A stretch of DNA of 64,000 nt from Crotophaga sulcirostris (lineage: Eukaryota > Chordata > Aves > Cuculiformes > Crotophagidae). Position 1 is the first letter of the stretch. Every line of letters starts with the position of its first letter. Of the stretch, positions 11,801 to 23,852 are shown piece by piece. Below the pieces are notes generated by a model that worked only from the letters and a program-made list of their open reading frames with translations, had not been told where the DNA came from and searched no databases. A program made the translations under genes and the position numbers. The stretch is from positions 1,035,251-1,099,250 of the forward strand of contig VYZB01000190.1 of NCBI GenBank assembly GCA_013397455.1, given 5' to 3'.

Positions 11801-14800
11801 CTTGAAGTATCTGTGGATGCAGTTGTCATTAGCATTCCCTGGAAAGTTGTCTGCAGACGTAGGTGTAGCTGAGTGTCACTGCTTCTTTTGGATGTGGGCT
11901 CAGCTCTGCTCTGCTCTCTCAGGGTAAGCTCTGCTGCTGGGAGGGCTTAATGTATTTTGTTTTTTTGGTTTTTTTTTTGATGTAGGAAATGTTCTTGGGT
12001 TTGGGTGTTTTTTCTGTGTGGGTTTGGTTTTTTTTTTCCTATCCTTTCTTCTAACCTATTTATACCATTATGTAATATTTGTTGTTATCACTTTTTCCTT
12101 TGTGTAGAGGGAGAGAGTTGAAGTTTTTCCATGCTCTTTCCAGCATCTTCCTTTCTAGTGTCTGCACTCATACTCCAATATTGTCCCCTTCCAGACCTTA
12201 GGCTCCCTCCTGAGCTCAGCCAAATGAAGTAATGCTCTCCAGAGCATCAGGAATCTCTTGCTCCACTACACAGATGTAGGAGTGTTATCTGTCTGTGCAA
12301 AGGTCTCCTCAATGCCTTTGTGAGGGGTACCATAGCATATCTGACTGACAGATGAAAGACAGATTCCTGTGGCAGGAGAGAAAACTAGTGCATTGCAGGC
12401 AGTGTGTAACCAGCTCTAATAGACCATTCCCTGAACTACATTCTTCAGTGAGTTTTGAATTTGTAAAGGATAATGGCAAATGACCTGCATTTCTGCTTCT
12501 TCATGCTGACAGGTGAGTCTCTGGTCATTCTTGAGGGTTGATGTGAAGAGCATAAAAGCCACTTGTTCTGTTTTTCCATTAAACCTGTCAGAGCAGCCAC
12601 CTCTCTTTTATGACCTGACAAAACAGGTCTTTGAGCTCAATGGAGAATGCACCCTGGAAGGCTTGTACAGCACCAGCTTGATGTGCAGGACAGCAGGGGG
12701 CTGTTGCGTGAGCTTTGGATGACCAGGTCAGGATGGGTACACTCATCTCTGAGCCACCTCTTGTGGCTGGCACGTACTGTGTGACAGATTGCATCCGTAG
12801 CTTCAGTGGTAGATGGTTCATTGCAGTCTCATTTGAACACAATGGAGGATGTATTGTGACCTGGTGGATTAGAAGTAACTGCAGAGAAGCTGTGCAATCC
12901 TAACTTGCCATGCCTGCATGCAGTGGGGTAAGACAGGCTTATTGCTGTCTGATAGGGGAGTTCTCTATGTGAATGAAGAAACTGGTTCCTCTAAATCATG
13001 TGAGTGCAAAGCCAACTCTCCTGGCTTCTTCCATGTCACTGAGGATGGAGTTTTTAGCTGTGAAGGTCTCCATAAGGTGGGATAGCCAAAACCTCTTTAA
13101 AATTTTGTCCTATTTTTGCTTGGCAGAGGGCTAAAAAAAAAAAAGGAATGTCTTGCTTTTTATAGATTCACTGGAACAAATAAAACTCACTTCTTTGTTT
13201 ATGAAGGCTATGGGACAAGTTAGAAATAAATGTGTGCACACACTTACCTATAGGATCAAGAAGATAAAGAAATCTGAGTGGAAACACCAAATGTTTACAT
13301 CAAGTGAAAAGAATCTTAGCTAACGTGGATTATAATGATAGGCATCTATACAGACTCCACTATATGTGGCCTAAGTGATAAAAATACCAAATATGGTGAA
13401 AATATAACAATGATTTATACAGAAAAATGCTTTTAAAGTTGTTACAGCATGTTATTGCATGAACTTGTTACCCAGGGACTGTTGTGGCAACACAATAGGC
13501 AATAACGTGAAATCTAGGATGATAATTAAGATAAAAGACTTGATCTTTTTATGTAGTTTTTTTTTCTGGTCAAAGATTACTCCTTTTAATACCTGACTAA
13601 TTTGTGCAGAAAATATTTAGATTTAACATCATCTTTCCAGGACTAAACTGCTACATCATTTTAATATAAGGAAGTTTTGCTGTTAAAACTGTTTGATGCA
13701 TTACTGTTATTTTCCTGTATTTCATTTGCTCCCTTTCACTTTTCTGTTATTATGCTTGTCACTCTTAGAACACGGTGCATGTTTAATTTTTGATATATGA
13801 ATGAATTGCATATATACTTTTGATTTGGTACTTACAAGGAGTATTCTGATAAATAAAGTGGAGTTAGGTACAACAGACCTATATATTTGCTGTCTCATTC
13901 TGTTGGTTATTATTGGGTTTATTTTTCTGTTAGTACATCCTTCTTTCATTGCTTACAGCACACCTTTGTATTTGGGAAGTTTTCATCCAGCCGTTACTAG
14001 TTATATCCACCTTACTACCCACCAGGGATATTGTTAAGGACAGTCTATTTCTATTTTATCCAATCATACAATAGAGTAAAAGTAATCCTTCTTAACCCAG
14101 CAATTCCTCCTGGAACAGGCTGATTGAGAGTTATTCTTGACTGTTTCCATTCTATGTAATTTTAAAATTCCCATCTGGCCACATAGAATGAGTAGCAAAA
14201 AAGTAGATATGCTTGAAAGTTTTCCCAGCTGCCTGATAAAATGTATGAATCACCACCCCCAGATAGCCTATGTGAACATGGTACAAAAGGAGCTCTCAGG
14301 TCATTTGATCAGAGACATGACAAACTTCTACTTCCATCAAGAAACCCCTGACCCTTTGGCTTGCTATTGTCCCAGCCTCTGGGTGTCCAGCAACATCTCT
14401 AAACCTAGTATTCTACTGCTCCTCAGGAGACAGTTCCCATCAGATCCAGAGTTTGAAATCATAATGTTATTGGTAATATCTAAGAATAAGCTAAATTTGT
14501 TGCTTCTCATGTTTACTGTTCTGAGAAAATAAAATTATTTGCTCAGAATATTGCAGTTAATATTACTGATTAATAACCCTGACTTTGTAGCACCATGCTA
14601 AAACTGTTGCTGTGTTGTTTTTGGAAAGGATTTCTCAGCTGAATCTGCACCATGATGTTCACAGTGCAACTTTGAGAGGAGAGAAGCTAACAATGCCCTT
14701 GCCCTATTGTATGAATGTCTATAGAAGCCAGTTTTCCTCTGGAAAAGTTGCATCCCAACAAATGAGTATCTGACTCAGCACTAGCTGATAAAGTCACATA

Positions 14801-17800
14801 GCGACTGTTGCAATCTGCTGCAGCTGAAGATGGATGCTCCAGAATTCCCAACTGAGAAACATGCCTGGGTATGACAGAGCTCTTCTCACATATTAGTTCA
14901 AATTGGATAAAGAAGAGAGTTGAAGCTGTTTTTCACATTTCTGGTGACCACGCTTACATGTAAGCTCTCTCATCTAGAAGAATGGTAATGCACAAATATC
15001 CTTCTGTCACAGTTTGTTTGTTTGGTAGAGTACATAAGCATCTTGGTAGAGCCTTCACAACTTTAAATCCCAGGGTGAGGACGGTGGTGGAGACACATTT
15101 GTTGCTTTCCTGCCCTTAATTAATTGTCTGGAAGTGATTGATGTGACTTAGCCTATATCCTTCCTGGCATTTTTTTCTTATGGATAATTGAGACACAACT
15201 CAGTCAGCCTAATGGCTTCTGTGAATCCTGTTTTTTTTTTTCATGCAACCTCTGTACCTCCTAAATGGAAGCTTATAATGATTCCTTGGGGCAGTGGGGT
15301 TCTTGCAACATAAGCTTTGTAAACCTAGATAAGGTGGCTGGAAACAAACATCAGTGTTGGGGCCATGGTTTTTCATCACATCCACTGCAGATGGCAGGCT
15401 ATTTAGGATTTTTCACCATTGCACTAACTATCTGTTGGATATCATGCTTAAAAAGAAAGCACGTGCAGTTCTGCTAGATAGCATTGTTGGTTTAAACAGT
15501 AAAAAAGAGTTGTAAGACAGTAAGGTGCCTACCAGCTACTTTTCCTTGGGGTGAGTTCTCTTGTACAGAGTGTAAATCCGAGCTTGCTCCTGTGGTAAAC
15601 CAGTAAGTGGGAAGGGTAGACTAAGGATGTGACCTTGCTTCCCTCCCATGAGGAAACAATGACCATAGTTACTGCACCAGGAATGCAGCAGCCTACCTAA
15701 TCCTCTGGGCAAAAGGGAAGCAAGGTGGGAATCCTTCTAAGCCTAAATTCCTCTTTAATAATTCTGGCAAGTCTGACTTACTCTTGTTTAGCCACAGACT
15801 GTATTTGCAGCTGAATTTCCACTTTTGGCCATTGCTTTTTGTCACACTGACTGATTTTAATTTGAGTAATGAGAACCAGGTAGATGCTCATACAGAGCAA
15901 TATCACATCCTTATGTTCTGGCAAAGCCTTTTTTTCTGTTGTCAACAGCCGTGTAGTTCATTTTTCTGAAGGGAAATCTCTGTCTTCCAGGAAGAGTTTT
16001 GTGGAAATCAGTGAGAGTCACTGAGGAGGAGAGAGGCAGCTGGGTTCAGTGCACCTCCCTTCTCTGTGTCTGTCAGCAGAAAATCAAAAAAAAGGACCAG
16101 GTGAGTGTTAATAAATCCAGAAAATAAGTTTCACTGCATTTCTGAGGCATTGTGGTCTAGATAAACATCCAATGAGCACATCCCTGCCTCAGAAGCAAGG
16201 GAAACTTATTTAGATTCACGCATTGTAAAGGATTTATGAAGTTTTGCAGTTACTGTCAGATTTGCAGTGGTGTGGCTGTGGGCCAGGAGGTCACTATGCC
16301 CTGCTGTCCAGTGGAAGCTGGCAGGCAGGGTTGTTCAGGTGCCACAACCAGCCCTCAACTCCCTCCTTTGCATGGGCAAGGACAGAAATCCCACTAAAGC
16401 CCTCTTCTGAAAAGTCTTGTGGGCTTTGATGGGTTACCAAAAAAATTAAACAAAAATTAAGGTGACTAATCCTGGCTAATTTAGGTTAAACTTTTCAGAT
16501 CTTGTCTCTGATCCTGGTGATGAAACACTGGAATTAGAGCTGCCTTTGTGGTGCCTTTACCTTTCCCGCCTAACACAGCTTTCATGTGAACCAGCCCGTA
16601 GCAATTATTTTCCTAGAGAATCCATTCCCCATCATCCATGCAGAGGGGGTTGTTCTCTCACAGCAAGCACTGTCCTGTATTTGGGGCTCTCAGCACTGCT
16701 TGCTATGCAGCTCCAAGCTGAAAACTACATTGAAGACAGAACTGGGAGCTTTACTCAAAGGTTGGCCTCATCAAGTTGGTCACCAGCAATCTGGTGTGCC
16801 AGTGCTTCAGATGGATCAGTTTTCACAATTACCTAACTTGATTCCTCCAAGATGGTGAATTATCTCCATTTTACAGCTGAGGAACTGAAACAGGTACCTG
16901 ATTTAAAATGCTTACAAGGGGTTGTCACTGAGCTTGTACTATCTTGACTACAGATTTGTCTTGTGGGAAATGTGTCTCTGCTGTTCCTTAGTGCAGAAGA
17001 GGTATAATTGAGACAAGGGGATTCTTGTAGGGATGGCACGAGACATCTCCATAAGAGAAAGTTTTCTGACTTTTGTTGTCAGTTATGTCCCTGAGCCAAA
17101 ATCAAATGAAGCACCTGAAGTCCTCAAAGAAAATGTCCAAGGTCCCTTATTATAGGGCAAACTTTTTTTTTTTCCGATGTTTTCTTCTGAGAAATGTAAG
17201 ATCATTTTGACTGAAACCTTCTGGGAAAGAAAAAGTAGAAGAGGAAAGCAAGAACTGGCCTGAAGAGGTTTGGCATGGAGAGCAGTTCAAAACATTTAAC
17301 TTCAACAGCATTTTAGAGGCAAGTGAAAACATGCTCTAAATTGAATACCTTGGTACCTGATAACAGACTTTGTCCTCCTCTTCTGCCTCAAATCAATCAG
17401 GTTGTGTTTACTTTCCAGTAAGTTATGAGTTAAGATTACAATAAGGATCTTGTAGCAACTAAAAAAGAATCAATCTAATAAGGAACCAGATGGTTAGTGG
17501 GAAAAAGCCAGGAAAGTCAAGAGTTAAATGTTAGAGAAATTCAAATGTTTAAAAACATTGGAATGTGAGGTTAGGGTCACCCAACTTGTCAGTTCTCCAA
17601 GGCCATATGAGAACAGACTGGACTCCAACAGGAGTATGGTGGCCTGAGCTGGGTCCTCCTCTGTCACAGGCTGACAAAGTACATGCTAAGCTACCATTTG
17701 TGTTACAGATTTTTTATAAATTTTTCTATTATTTCATGTAAGTCCCATTTCTCATATTAGCAGCCTTTTAAGGTCATCTGCTTTCATAGCCAGAAATTTT

Positions 17801-19190
17801 TACTCAGATTGTTGTCCTTCCAATGCAAATGTTTGACTAAAGGTTTGATTTGTTTTTTCTTAAGTAAAGAGCTTGTTCTCAAGGAATAAGTAGTCCATTT
17901 TATTCTCCTTTGGGAAACAAAACCAACAAAAACTGTAATTCAGCAGAAATGGATAAACTGTTTATGTTATTTTGCACTGTATTTTTTTTTAACGAGGGAA
18001 GCTGTTCTCGGATGGAAGGTAGTATTTATTTATTTATTTGTTAATTTATTTATTTGATAATTAGTCTAGCAAAAGCTGTTTCAAAGCCTAACATGAAGAC
18101 AGTGATGATCAAATGCGGGTCTTCATCCAGGAACAAAGTGGATATGGCTACCTGAAGTATGTCTTTGCTATAAAAGTACTCTAAGCTGAGCACTGGAGTT
18201 CAAACGGGAGCAACTATCTAAGGCCGTTTGGATTTTGTTATCTCCAGCTGGACCAGTCCTCTATTTAATAAGTTACCCAGGAGATTCCTGAAACTGGACC
18301 ATTGGGCCATACTGAGATGCTTTTGCAGCAAACTACTCTCCTGATCAAATGTGAATCTCAGGAAGGCACCTGAGAATGATTTGGATTTGAGGTGTTGGAT
18401 GAGAGGTAATAAGTGACTTGAGAAAGTGCTGAGATACTGAAGTGAAACATCTGAACTGTCAAAAACTTGCTCAGTTATTTCTTGATTTTGCTAGGCAGTT
18501 TTACTTGATTCAGTGCCTCAAACATCTGAGGCCATGTGCCTTTTCTTGCTCTGTAAGTGATCCTGTCTGAATGTTTTGGTGGTCATCTTCCTGTCTGTGC
18601 CCAGGCTACAGGCAGGAGCAGAGTGTTTCTTTCTTGTTTTAATGTGATTTATTGCCAAAGCCTCACACAGACTATTCCATGAAAGGGATTTGTGGCTCAT
18701 GTTCTTCAGAGATATAGTACAGCTTCTTGTATGCAGGAATTTAATAATTCTGTCTGTGCTAAAAAATATCTGCAGCAAATCAGTTGAGCACCTATAATCT
18801 TGAATATCTTACTGGAGAGGACAATAAAAATTGTACAGCAGAGGAACAGGTTGATAAAACCAGATATTGAATTATTTTCAAGGCAGTGATAACAGGTATT
18901 ACCTCTGATGTAGTGTGCTATAATGGTCATTCTTGTGACATTGAATTAGTTTTCACCGCGAAAATCCAGGTTCTTATGGGCTGTATTCACTAGCCATTGT
19001 GCATGTCTATGTGACTGTGCTGTGGAGATGCTCCTGTCTGACCTCATCTTCAAGGAGCCTCAGTAATGACTTGGGTGAAAAATGCAGGATGATATTCTAC
19101 AGAAATGTTTAAGTGGACACTATTGGACAAATGTTCTCTCTAACAAACTAAGAAAAGCTTAAAGTGTCAGACCAAAATTGACATCTCTAG
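8823..19190. other. Long intergenic stretch, no gene supported
   Basis: About 10 kb with only short, non-homologous open frames. The longest is 131 codons at 14137-14532, with no recognisable domain. Low-complexity sites include T-rich runs at about 11955-12040 and a TTTA tract at 18023-18055. A 15-bp direct repeat of GTTCTGGAGAAC lies at 10900-10926. In mammals the next gene beyond FHL5 is GPR63, but no seven-transmembrane coding exon is visible here. Confidence 0.5.
18023..18055. repeat. TTTA-type microsatellite
   Basis: Short imperfect tetranucleotide tract (TATTTATTTATTTATTTG, interrupted, then ATTTATTTATTTG). A simple repeat with no coding context. Confidence 0.8.
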
Positions 19191-19192
19191 AT

Positions 19193-19300
19193 CATAGAAT
19201 CACAGAATTGTTTAGTTGGAAAAGAACTTTGAGATCATCAAACACAACCATACCTGTCCACTACTAAACCGTATCCCTGAGCACCTTATCTACCCATCTT
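19193..19300 (-). mobile_element. CR1 LINE 3' fragment, reverse orientation
   Basis: Reads ATCATAGAATCACAGAATTG, then TTGGAAAAGAACTTTGAGATCATC and CCACTACTAAACCGTATCCCTGAGCACC. This is the reverse complement of the CR1 3' terminus, with the tail at the left end. The right boundary is approximate because similarity fades after about 19300. Confidence 0.8.
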
Positions 19301-20959
19301 GCAGCCGTGTATTACCAATTGGACAATGTCCCTATGTTACATCCCTGTGTTCAGCCATATCTGTCCTCCAAAGGTCTTATCTATCCTCTTTTCTTATCAA
19401 AGTACTCGTACCTGGTACTTCTGAACTGAAACTTCTTTTTGGAAATAATGGTTTATAACCGTACTAGGTGTTTTGTACTTTGGTTTAGGTTTTGAGGTTT
19501 CCGTGACTCAGCCATTCAAGTTTTGGCAATTCAAGAGTGAACAAGCACATATGCACACACACATACTTTGTTTAAGATATTATTAACAAGAATGTAGAGA
19601 ATTTATTGCAGCATTCCTGCTCAATTAGTAAACAAGTTTGTTCTGGCTATAGGCTTGAATCCCATCCAACTTTTTGTTTACAGAAATGATCTCCCAGCTT
19701 CCACTTAGGCAGTCATTTAACATTACTTTCCTTCAGCTATTGATACCCGTCATTGTATAAATGTCACTGTGTTTTTACCTGCTTTGTAAAATACAATACA
19801 CCACTCTACATCCATTCTATAAAATCAAGTGTGATTCATAAAAAGTTGACCGGGTGCTGAAATTGCTGGTCAACTCAGTGGGGTATAAACAAGTACCTCC
19901 CCTCTCATGATGAGGCCTGTGAAGTGTTCGAAGCCACATGTCCAGAAGGCCTTGTAAAACCTTGCCACTCCCCTCCTGATACTCCTGTGGTTGCACTGGG
20001 TTGCTGTTACTATGAGGAAAACCTGGGACACTATCCGTTGATAGAGCACAAGAAGCAGTTGAACTTGCATGTGCTGAGGTACTGCAGAAAAACTACACTG
20101 TGATGTGACACTTCACTGATATGGCCAGATTATGCTCTAGCTCTTCCCCAGCCTAGACTCACAGGTTTTCTTTCTGGAAAACCAGGGGACAAGGACAGAG
20201 AATGGAGGAAGTCTAGGTTTTATCCTAGATGTAAGTCATGAGTCTGGAGCATGTGCCTGTGCCTGCGAAATGCAGGAAAGTGATCCCAGGTTCCAGCATA
20301 ACTGCGACGCTGTGTTGCCTGATACAAGATCTCCTGAAAATGTGATTGGGTATTAAAAGTAGTAATCCAGGAAAAGGCTGATAACTTGCTCTCACTATAT
20401 GAACTTTTCTCAGAATGAAAAATGTGGCATTCAGAAACATGGGTAGAGAAAGCTCATTTGCTAAGATACTGCAGGTCTTGTCATGGTATTTTAAGCATGT
20501 CTTCTCCAGAAGTTCTCTGCCAATTAGGCAGTGGTCAAAGCACTTAAACTTTAGCCTTAAGCACTGAGGGAGGTAATAGGGAGATAGTCCTAAATGGAAG
20601 CCTCCCTCCCAGTTCCCCAGTATATCTAGGAGTGCTGCAGAGATGTGATCAGGGCATTAGAGACATCACTGCACCTTAGAATAACTGAGCTGGACCATAA
20701 CTAAAGCAATATGATTACCTTAGATCTGGGCACCTAATACAGAAGGATGAACTACATATATTTTAAAATACAACAGTACAATGTTAAAGAAAGACATGTG
20801 ACACTAAAAACATTTACCTAAAAATAAATCTCTCAAGCTTCCATCCTCTGAAATTTATTAAGGAAAACTGAATTGCACTGGAGTCTGTACCCTGATCATC
20901 CTGCAATAAACCAAATGTTAGCAAAAAAGACTGAAGTTGATCACCTGGTTCATTTTGCC

Positions 20960-21340
20960 TAGTGCTTTGCTATCCCAGGCAATCATGTCATATACACCAT
21001 TTAACATGCTGATCAAGCATCACTTTAAAACTGACCATGTAGCTGTTCCTTTCTTGGTTCTGGAAAGAGGCTCTTCCAGCGCATCACTGCTTGGCAGCAC
21101 CAGCCACCTTCTGATTTCCAGCTTCCAGTCCTGAGGAGTTTATTTGCCTTTGTTCTTGAACCAAATGTAGTCTCTTGTCTTAGCTACCTAATCCCCTCCA
21201 TAAACTACAGTCCTCCACATAGACACACTGTTCCTTCTTGCAGCCCTTCTCTGCACCTGTTCAAGTTGGATGTTGTCTATGTAAGCACAGGTGACCCAAA
21301 TTGTGCAAAGTATTACTCTATTTGTGTTTAAGCAGTGGTA
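20960..21340 (-). mobile_element. Probable ancient CR1/L3-type LINE 3' region, reverse orientation
   Basis: The segment at about 21238-21320 (GCAGCCCTTCTCTGCACCTG, then TTCAAGTTGGA, a GGTGACC block and GTGCAAAGTATTAC) matches the order of a widespread old sauropsid CR1 module read in reverse: CCCTTCTCTGCACCTGTTCC, GAACATGGGTGACC, CACAGTATTCC. Sequence to the left (from about 20960) has the composition expected for the rest of that module but is highly diverged. Boundaries are rough. Confidence 0.45.
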
Positions 21341-22079
21341 ACTGGTAGTAGAGCCTAGGAAATACCAATCTGATATCTAAAGTAATTTTTATTCAAACTA
21401 TTTATAGCACTGACATTTATTTCTTACCATTAGTCTGAAGTGAAAATACTGTTTCAGATTTGACTGTAGTGTATTTACTGCAGGAGAAATAAATAATTCA
21501 GTTGGTATTTCTAAAAATACAAGTAGTCGATGAGTCAGAGAAGAATTTCATTTTTCTAAATGTTAAGTCTGAAAGATTGGGTTTATCATGACTAGCGTGT
21601 CTGACCTGTGACTCTGTCATGTCTTAGGTCTCTGCCTTGTACTTCTTGCGTCAGTGTGTAATTAAGCTAGAAGATTTTTTCAGATAAGGCTGAATAAAGG
21701 GCCCAAACCACATTCTTGCAAATTGCTGAATGTTACTTCAGACAACACAAACAACAGGTACACCCCACAGACAAGCCTGCATCTGGTGATTTGTTATTTT
21801 CCTTTAAAAATTTAAAACAATTAACATTTGCTTATGGGCCAATTTCTGATAACTCACCACACATTTTTAGAATATCATACATAACAGAACCACTACATAT
21901 GTGTGTGGATATATATTTTTAAAATAATGAAACACATTTCTATTTATGGGAATCCAAGTCTTACTAAGAGCCTGTATCACCCATGTGAAATGTGAAAATA
22001 AAAAAAATAAGAAGCAGCTCAAACTCTAGACTGCAATAAAAGCTGCCACGAAAGAAGAAACCGAAAACTGAAAATGAAC

Positions 22080-23700
22080 ACCAGGTAGAGCAAAATATCA
22101 ATATTTTATTGACTGGAAAACAGACTGCTACATACTTGTTGGTCAGTCATTATCCATATTGATTTTATGCCACTGCAGTTCAGCTCCAGTTTAGCTATGC
22201 ACACATATTCTTTTTTTTTTTCACTTTTCTACCTAAAGTAATGACTATCTTCAGTATGAATAAAGCCCACTTAAGTCACCCAAAAATCTCTATGCACTTA
22301 AGGCCAGAGTCTAGAAGATAAAGTATAACTTAAAGATGTGTGAGGTGAGGACCAAAACCGTGCTGAGTGGTGAAGAATCTGCCGTTCTTAGTATCACTGC
22401 ACTGGTCACAGTGGCCTGGTATAGACACTGTGACATGAATCAGACCACTGTAACACACAGCATGGAAGAAGAAAGAAGAGAAATGCTTGCAACTTAAATG
22501 TCTATTACTAAAGGTCATCTAGAGCTAAGTGCTGAAGCTCAGCAAGCAGATACAATATTCTCAAAACCAGCTACCTGAAAACTAATACCTTGTACTACAA
22601 GTGAGGACTGCGTAGCTTGAAATAACATTACCAGTTCTTACCATAATATTGGCAAGTGCATGTGGCACGTGGCACAAAGAATTGAGTACTAGTTCTAAAA
22701 AACTTACAGCCTGCAATAGACAAGCAGGCATTTATGAGAAAAGGGATAGACGGTGAATCAAAGACCTGGCAGGGTGGAAATGATAAGGTGATTAACAGTG
22801 CTTTGATTGCTGGCAAATGGGTTTTGAGGGGAGGAGAAGAACAAGGTGAAAGGGACAAGTATGAATTAACTCCTGTGTCTAGTAATAAAAATGTATATTT
22901 TATGTGCATACTTGAAGGTCTAGTGAAGGCAATGGAGACAGGCAATCCTCACCTCTTAAATAAGCTCAAAATATGGGTTCATTTATGTTCTAAAGCAGTT
23001 ATGCCTGCAAAATTAAGTACAATTAACCAGTTTTGGGAAAGGACGTGTCACTTTTAGCTTTTTTTGATGACTAAAGACTATTTTTCTGTGGAGTAATCTC
23101 GGTAAGAAGAGGAAAATTACTTTTTTTCCCCTTTATCTGGCCCTGGAATAGGCCCCTCTGACTCCGTGGTCCCTCCTGTAAAAGTTCCTCCTCCTCCCGG
23201 TTTCTGCCTACTTTGCCAGTAGCTTTTTTTCCTAAAGTATGGAGGAAGTTTATATTTACAAGTTGTTCTCATCAGTGTTATGATCCAATAGAAAAATATA
23301 TGTGCCCAGTTTTCCACACCAAGGTCTGCACCTGTGAAGCAGTGCTAATGCCTCATCATTAATCATATGCCACACAGATTTTTCACAATCCTCCTTGGTT
23401 CATGGGACATAAAATGTAAATTTTTAAGCTTCCAACAGCAGAGTGCAGTGTGTTACAAGGAGAAACATACTGTAGCTAGATTTAAAATATATATGAATCT
23501 TTTCTGCAGTATTTTCTTAGCCAGTATGGGCTGTTTAAATTTTTTTATAAGCAGTTGAGCACAATGATGGAATTAAATAGCAATTGGAAAGTTACTTGAA
23601 TGACTGAATAACTGTTACACTTTTTATATGGTTTTCTTACTGCAGAGTAAGTAACTCATTACAGAGTGAGAATAGTGCAGCTGTACAGCTCTCCACAGAA
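22080..23700 (-). other. FHL5: Probable FHL5 3' UTR
   Basis: Sequence between the FHL5 stop (23701-23703) and the first canonical AATAAA on the minus strand (22105-22110), about 1.6 kb. Scanning by eye I saw no earlier AATAAA or ATTAAA on this strand. The end is inferred, not proven. Confidence 0.5.
22105..22110 (-). terminator. FHL5: Candidate FHL5 poly(A) signal AATAAA
   Basis: Canonical AATAAA on the minus strand, about 1.6 kb past the stop, followed within 30 nt by a G/T-containing stretch (CTGGTGTTC). It is the first such hexamer downstream of the stop. Confidence 0.5.
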
Positions 23701-23852
23701 CTATGAGGCCAAGCCACATGCATGACAAAGGACATCATCTTGCCGAGTGAGGAATCCCTGGCCCACCAATGAGACAGAGCACTTCACACAATTAAAGCAT
23801 TCTCCATGCCACTGGCGCTCTTCAAATGTGATAAATTTGGCACCTCCAAGAG
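23701..23852 (-). CDS. FHL5: FHL5 last coding exon (LIM4, stop)
   Basis: Acceptor reads CTCTTTCAG at the 23853 boundary. The first two bases complete an Ala codon split with the previous exon. It encodes LGGAKFITFEERQWHGECF and ends LCHACGLAS followed by TAG. It provides H246 and C249, C252, C255, C273 and C276 of LIM4. 152 nt. Confidence 0.93.

Noticed and set aside
14137..14532. 131-codon open frame on the plus strand
   Set aside because: No recognisable domain, no splice or promoter context, AT-rich chance composition. Not supported as a gene.
1..22000. Expected GPR63 neighbour (next gene beyond FHL5 in mammals)
   Set aside because: No long intronless seven-transmembrane frame and no matching fragment was seen. 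It probably lies beyond the left edge.
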